Below, piece after piece: positions 11,248 through 14,431 of a stretch of DNA of 14,431 bases. Position 1 is the stretch's first letter; every line of letters begins with the position of its first letter. This stretch comes from G020348385 sp964580235 (GTDB lineage: Bacteria; Acidobacteriota; Aminicenantia; Aminicenantales; Aminicenantaceae). The stretch covers positions 1-14,431 of the forward strand of contig CAZOJY010000093.1 of assembly GCA_964580235.1 (NCBI GenBank), written 5' to 3'. The position numbers and the translations under genes are program-made. Below the pieces are notes generated by a model. It did no database searches and was not told the origin of the DNA. It was given only the letters and a program-made list of their open reading frames with translations.

Positions 11248-14200
11248 TTATCTGTTCACCGGGCCGAGGTAGCGGTCCAGCCAGGCCAGGATTTCCTTGA
11301 TGAACTCGTTTCTGGGAGGGATATGGTCCGTATCGTACAACTTCAGTTCCTTGTCTTCATCCGGAGTTCCCAAAAGGTCAAACATCGGCTTTATGCATGT
11401 CTCATAAGGCAACTTCGTATCGTATTTACCGTTTAACATCAGGGTTGGAGTTTTCACCCGGGTAACATAATTAATTTGATTGGCTTCAGGCAGGCCAAGC
11501 CCGGTAAAGCCCCCTGGCAATAAAACGCTTGTTTTAAGACGTTCCTCCACGGCGGGGATGATCGCTCCGAGAATTCCTCCCCAACTCATTCCGTAATAGG
11601 CAAGCTTGTTGCTGTTTATATCCTGACGGGTCTCCAAATAGTCGATGCATCTTTTGAAATCTTTCACCAATTGAATCAGGTATTCAGTAAACAGATGGGA
11701 ATTGTCTCCGGTATGGATTGGTGCCAAAGCAGCATCTCGGCGTTCCATAGTCCCTTTATAGACAGGAAAGAGAGCAGCCCGTCCGTTTTTCACTATAAAA
11801 GAGAGGAAAACCTTAAATTCATTACAGCTATCAAGGTCTTTGCTCGAATTTCGCCATACAGATTGAGAGCCGGGGAAATAAATGACTGTCTGATAAGGGG
11901 GCGGCGTATTTTTTGGCAGAAAAAGGTTGGCAATGATGCGCTCATTTCCATAGGCAGCATCAAAGGTTATTCGTTCTTGAACCCAGTTTTCGGAGCTCTC
12001 ATCCCTAGATTCCACGAGTGCATTTAGATCAGTTCTGTCGTAAGAGAATTGCTCTCTGTAGACCTGAAAAATAGAATCCGGAACTGGCTTTTCTTTGTAA
12101 AAATCTCGTACTTCTCTAAGTTTAACAGGGTGAAACGCTGATTCGGGGATTTTCTCTGGATCAGGATAGAGAGCACACCGGAACCCATTTTTTGAAGAAC
12201 GGTCAAAGGCAGGAGCTTGACTCAGATTCCCAAACATGTAGGTATTATCGTTCCAGGCGCCGCCCCTGATCAATCTTCCTTGCTGAGTTTCGTTAAAGCA
12301 CCATTCTCTCACATTCCCCGCCATGTCATAGGCTCCGTAGGAGGTTATGCCTGGAAGACTCCCCACCCGAACAGGACCTTTGCCATGAAAATTACTAAAG
12401 GGAGCAAAAATTGCGTTACCCCCAAGTTGGGGCCATCTGATCACAGGAGTATATTGACCCCTGGCAATACCCCAATGAGATCCTGTGGGCAGAGTTTTCC
12501 CCGAAAACTCTGCATATGCGGCTGCCTCGTACCAGCTAACGCCTGAAACCGGATAATCATCCTGTCCCTCGGGATAATCTCCGGCCTGCCATGTTGCAGG
12601 GCCAGGCCTTCCTGTTTGATCCACAAATTCGGCCATGGCTTCTTTCCAAGTCAGGATTCTTCCATCTTTGATAAATTCATGTTTCCAGTAATCCTTTTTT
12701 CTGTACGCGCCATTGTTTATGAATTCTTTGTACGTCGTATTGGTAACTTCATACTTGTCTATATAAAAAACATCCAATTTCCCAAGAGGTGTTTCTGCTC
12801 CTGTCACCCGCACCATCCCCTCTGGAATGCTTCCTTTCTCATCTAACGCTCTCACGAGATTATATGGAATCAAGAATTTTTTTCCTCCACCTATGTCCCA
12901 AGTGGAAGATGCAGCCGTGACTGTTTCATAGCCTTCCTTTTCTATTTTCCACCGGAAGATTCCAATAGGTAATCTGATGTCTTCGATAGGCGAGATTCCC
13001 AGATATTCCCATTCACTGTCTGGAGTATCGTATTCTTTCATATAAATATCTGCACCATGAGGCTCTGTTTTGATGTTTATATTCAAGGAACATTTTGACA
13101 AGAGCTCGGCAAGCTTGGGATCATTCGGAATGTATTTTTCTGCCTTCTCTGCAAGTTTGTAAGGTTCGGTGAAGTCCCGCCAACTTGCATCAACAAGCCG
13201 CTCGACCTCTGGAAGAGCTTCTTCCCGGGCCCAGCGGGTTTTGGCCTGGCGGCTGAAGAACCAGACTGAAGCTAAAGCAATGATAATGATCCCACAAACA
13301 GCCGGGATGGCAACCCGCGGCCTGCGGATGCGGCGAAGGAATGTCCGCAGGTTAAATGCTCCCAGTTCCTCTGCCCGAAGAACATCCTGATATTTCTTCA
13401 GGTCGTTTAACATTTCGGCGGCGGATGAATACCGGGATTCGGGTTTTTTCTTCAAGGAACGATTTATAATCTGCTGCATTTCTGAGGGAAGATCCCGCTT
13501 TATTTCTTTGAGGGATCTGGGCTCCTCATGCACAACTGAATAAAGAATCGATGCCTCCCGGTTCCCTTGAAACGGCAGCTGCCCGGAAAGCATCTCATAC
13601 ATAACCACCCCCAATGACCAGATGTCCGAGCGGTAATCAACCTTTTTTCCCTGCGCCTGCTCTGGAGACATGTAAGCCACGGTTCCCAGAGTTGTCCCCT
13701 CTCTGGTGAGCAGAGTTCCTCCCGTGACCTTGGCCAACCCAAAATCCATGATCTTCGCCTGGCCTTTTTCTGTCACCATGATATTGGCGCTTTTGATATC
13801 CCTGTGGACGATTCCTTTCTTATGCGCCTCATCCAGGCCTTCGTTTATCTGGATAGCAATATCCAGGGCTTCCTGTTCCTCCAGAGGCCCTCTCTCTATT
13901 TTTGCCCTTAAGCTCTCCCCCTCCACGTATTCCATAGCAATGAAGGACTTGCTTTCTTCTTCGTTAATCTCATGGATGGTGCAGATGTTGGGATGGGATA
14001 GGGCGGCTGCAGCTTGGGCCTCGAGCACGAAGCGCTCCTTAGCCTCTTCCTCTAGCATGAGCTCAGGAGGCAAGAATTTAAGGGCAACGCTGCGTTTGAG
14101 CTTGGTATCCTCTGCCTTATAGACAATACCCATGCCCCCTCTTCCCACAACTTCGACTATCCTGTATTTGCTGGCAAGCAGGGTCCCAGGAACCAATTCC

Positions 14201-14334
14201 TCCATGGATTTCAGGATGGTCCTGGTCTGTGAGAAAGAGATCCCCTCTGACGGATGGATGGGTGTTCCGCATTTGCTGCAGAACTGGGAGTCATCCAAAA
14301 TTTCAGCCTGACATTTGGGGCATTGGATTGCCAT
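11248..14334 (-). CDS. membrane Ser/Thr kinase fused to PEGA-like, SUMF1-like and alpha/beta-hydrolase domains
   Basis: 1028 residues, intact. Order: zinc ribbon C5, C8, C19, C22; kinase with GRGGMG (64-69), K86, HRDIKSAN (177-184), DFG (197-199) and SPE (223-225), all catalytic residues present; basic stretch and membrane helix about 341-360 (VAIPAVCGIIIIALASVWFF); PEGA-like segment about 416-490 (IKTEPHGADIYMKEY ... FRWKIEKEGYETV); formylglycine-generating-enzyme-like (SUMF1) fold about 505-722 with PVSGVSWYEAAAYAEFSGK, YGAYDMAGNVREW (666-678) and RGGAW (690-694); then an alpha/beta hydrolase about 780-1028 with nucleophile elbow G-M-S917-W-G, probable acid D972 and His1004. The kinase should face the cytoplasm and the rest the outside. 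The two FGE catalytic cysteines are replaced (D696, F701), so the SUMF fold is probably binding rather than catalytic. The hydrolase triad looks complete (esterase/peptidase-like; substrate unknown). AGGAAGG precedes the ATG. Confidence 0.9.
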   Translation of the reverse strand: MAIQCPKCQAEILDDSQFCSKCGTPIHPSEGISFSQTRTILKSMEELVPGTLLASKYRIVEVVGRGGMGIVYKAEDTKLKRSVALKFLPPELMLEEEAKERFVLEAQAAAALSHPNICTIHEINEEESKSFIAMEYVEGESLRAKIERGPLEEQEALDIAIQINEGLDEAHKKGIVHRDIKSANIMVTEKGQAKIMDFGLAKVTGGTLLTREGTTLGTVAYMSPEQAQGKKVDYRSDIWSLGVVMYEMLSGQLPFQGNREASILYSVVHEEPRSLKEIKRDLPSEMQQIINRSLKKKPESRYSSAAEMLNDLKKYQDVLRAEELGAFNLRTFLRRIRRPRVAIPAVCGIIIIALASVWFFSRQAKTRWAREEALPEVERLVDASWRDFTEPYKLAEKAEKYIPNDPKLAELLSKCSLNINIKTEPHGADIYMKEYDTPDSEWEYLGISPIEDIRLPIGIFRWKIEKEGYETVTAASSTWDIGGGKKFLIPYNLVRALDEKGSIPEGMVRVTGAETPLGKLDVFYIDKYEVTNTTYKEFINNGAYRKKDYWKHEFIKDGRILTWKEAMAEFVDQTGRPGPATWQAGDYPEGQDDYPVSGVSWYEAAAYAEFSGKTLPTGSHWGIARGQYTPVIRWPQLGGNAIFAPFSNFHGKGPVRVGSLPGITSYGAYDMAGNVREWCFNETQQGRLIRGGAWNDNTYMFGNLSQAPAFDRSSKNGFRCALYPDPEKIPESAFHPVKLREVRDFYKEKPVPDSIFQVYREQFSYDRTDLNALVESRDESSENWVQERITFDAAYGNERIIANLFLPKNTPPPYQTVIYFPGSQSVWRNSSKDLDSCNEFKVFLSFIVKNGRAALFPVYKGTMERRDAALAPIHTGDNSHLFTEYLIQLVKDFKRCIDYLETRQDINSNKLAYYGMSWGGILGAIIPAVEERLKTSVLLPGGFTGLGLPEANQINYVTRVKTPTLMLNGKYDTKLPYETCIKPMFDLLGTPDEDKELKLYDTDHIPPRNEFIKEILAWLDRYLGPVNR

Positions 14335-14360
14335 TTTTCCTTCCTGACAAATTCAGCAAA

Positions 14361-14389
14361 AGAATAACAAGGAATGCAAAAAGAGTCAA
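14361..14389 (-). promoter_or_regulatory. promoter of the kinase-SUMF-hydrolase gene
   Basis: On the minus strand TTGACT (14389-14384), exactly 17 nt, TATTCT (14366-14361). The start would be near 14354, giving a 20-nt leader with AGGAAGG before ATG 14334. The palindromic repeat ends just 5 nt upstream of the -35 box. Confidence 0.6.
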
Positions 14390-14393
14390 TAAG

Positions 14394-14419
14394 CCTGGAT
14401 AATTTATGAATTAGCCAGG
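14394..14419. repeat. CCTGGATAATT palindrome, copy upstream of the large kinase gene
   Basis: CCTGGATAATT, TATG, AATTAGCCAGG: the same 26-bp element as at 11161-11186 with one base changed (T to G) in the right arm, and with the same flanking bases (AGCCTGG left counterpart GC, AGGTTAA right). The pair brackets the 3.1-kb kinase gene in direct orientation. Confidence 0.8.
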
Positions 14420-14431
14420 TTAATAAGAGGT

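Noticed and set aside
11671..14122. Several plus-strand open frames opposite the large kinase-hydrolase gene
   Set aside because: All are antisense to strongly conserved domains and lack start signals.

Overview
The window looks like an accessory, gene-decay-rich stretch of a bacterial chromosome with moderate GC content. It carries two zinc-ribbon-headed membrane Ser/Thr kinases, one with a TPR sensor and one with PEGA-like, sulfatase-modifying-factor-like and alpha/beta-hydrolase modules. It also carries archaeal-type and DUF4143-type ATPases and a pRiA4b-like zinc-finger protein. From general knowledge this mix fits Acidobacteriota-related lineages such as Candidatus Aminicenantes. That assignment is inference; no marker gene is present to fix the taxonomy.

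Left part (1-2360): the first 43 bases are the reversed 5' end of an IS4-like (DUF4372-type) transposase gene. Next comes a badly decayed minus-strand UvrD-type helicase remnant that keeps motifs V and VI. An intact plus-strand archaeal-type ATPase gene (1088-2200) follows, whose promoter is overlaid by two palindromes. A short coding fragment seen at the right end of the helicase remnant recurs on the other side of the ATPase, so related debris flanks it.

Middle (2363-6740): a 932-codon zinc-ribbon/kinase/TM/TPR gene on the minus strand is split by a one-base frame change at an A7 run. Upstream of it lies a decayed initiator-tRNA-like sequence. Then comes a broken hicA toxin gene (TTG start, internal TGA, truncated 3' end) that overlaps an intact hicB antitoxin gene by ATGA. 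A further decayed minus-strand reading frame follows.

Plus-strand cluster (6744-9291): a 15-codon Lys-rich mini-ORF overlaps (ATGA) a CCHC-finger/pRiA4b-like protein. After it come a small lipoprotein, a STAS-domain protein with its own consensus-like promoter, and the 3' remnant of a membrane protein.

Right part (9383-14431, minus strand): a 5'-truncated TPR gene is overrun by an AAA_14/DUF4143 ATPase gene, which has a strong promoter placed so that its mRNA should be essentially leaderless. A nested palindromic region (10954-11190) follows, with a REP/REPIN-like element at its centre. Last is the 1028-residue kinase/PEGA/SUMF-like/hydrolase gene, bounded on both sides by copies of the same CCTGGATAATT palindrome.

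The intact genes point to signalling (two receptor-like kinases, STAS protein) and to accessory or defence-type functions (two P-loop ATPases, HicB). No single co-transcribed multi-gene system is evident. The most unusual intact object is the kinase-SUMF-hydrolase fusion; the richest hidden signals are the repeats, the hicA and tRNA pseudogenes, and the operator-like promoters.
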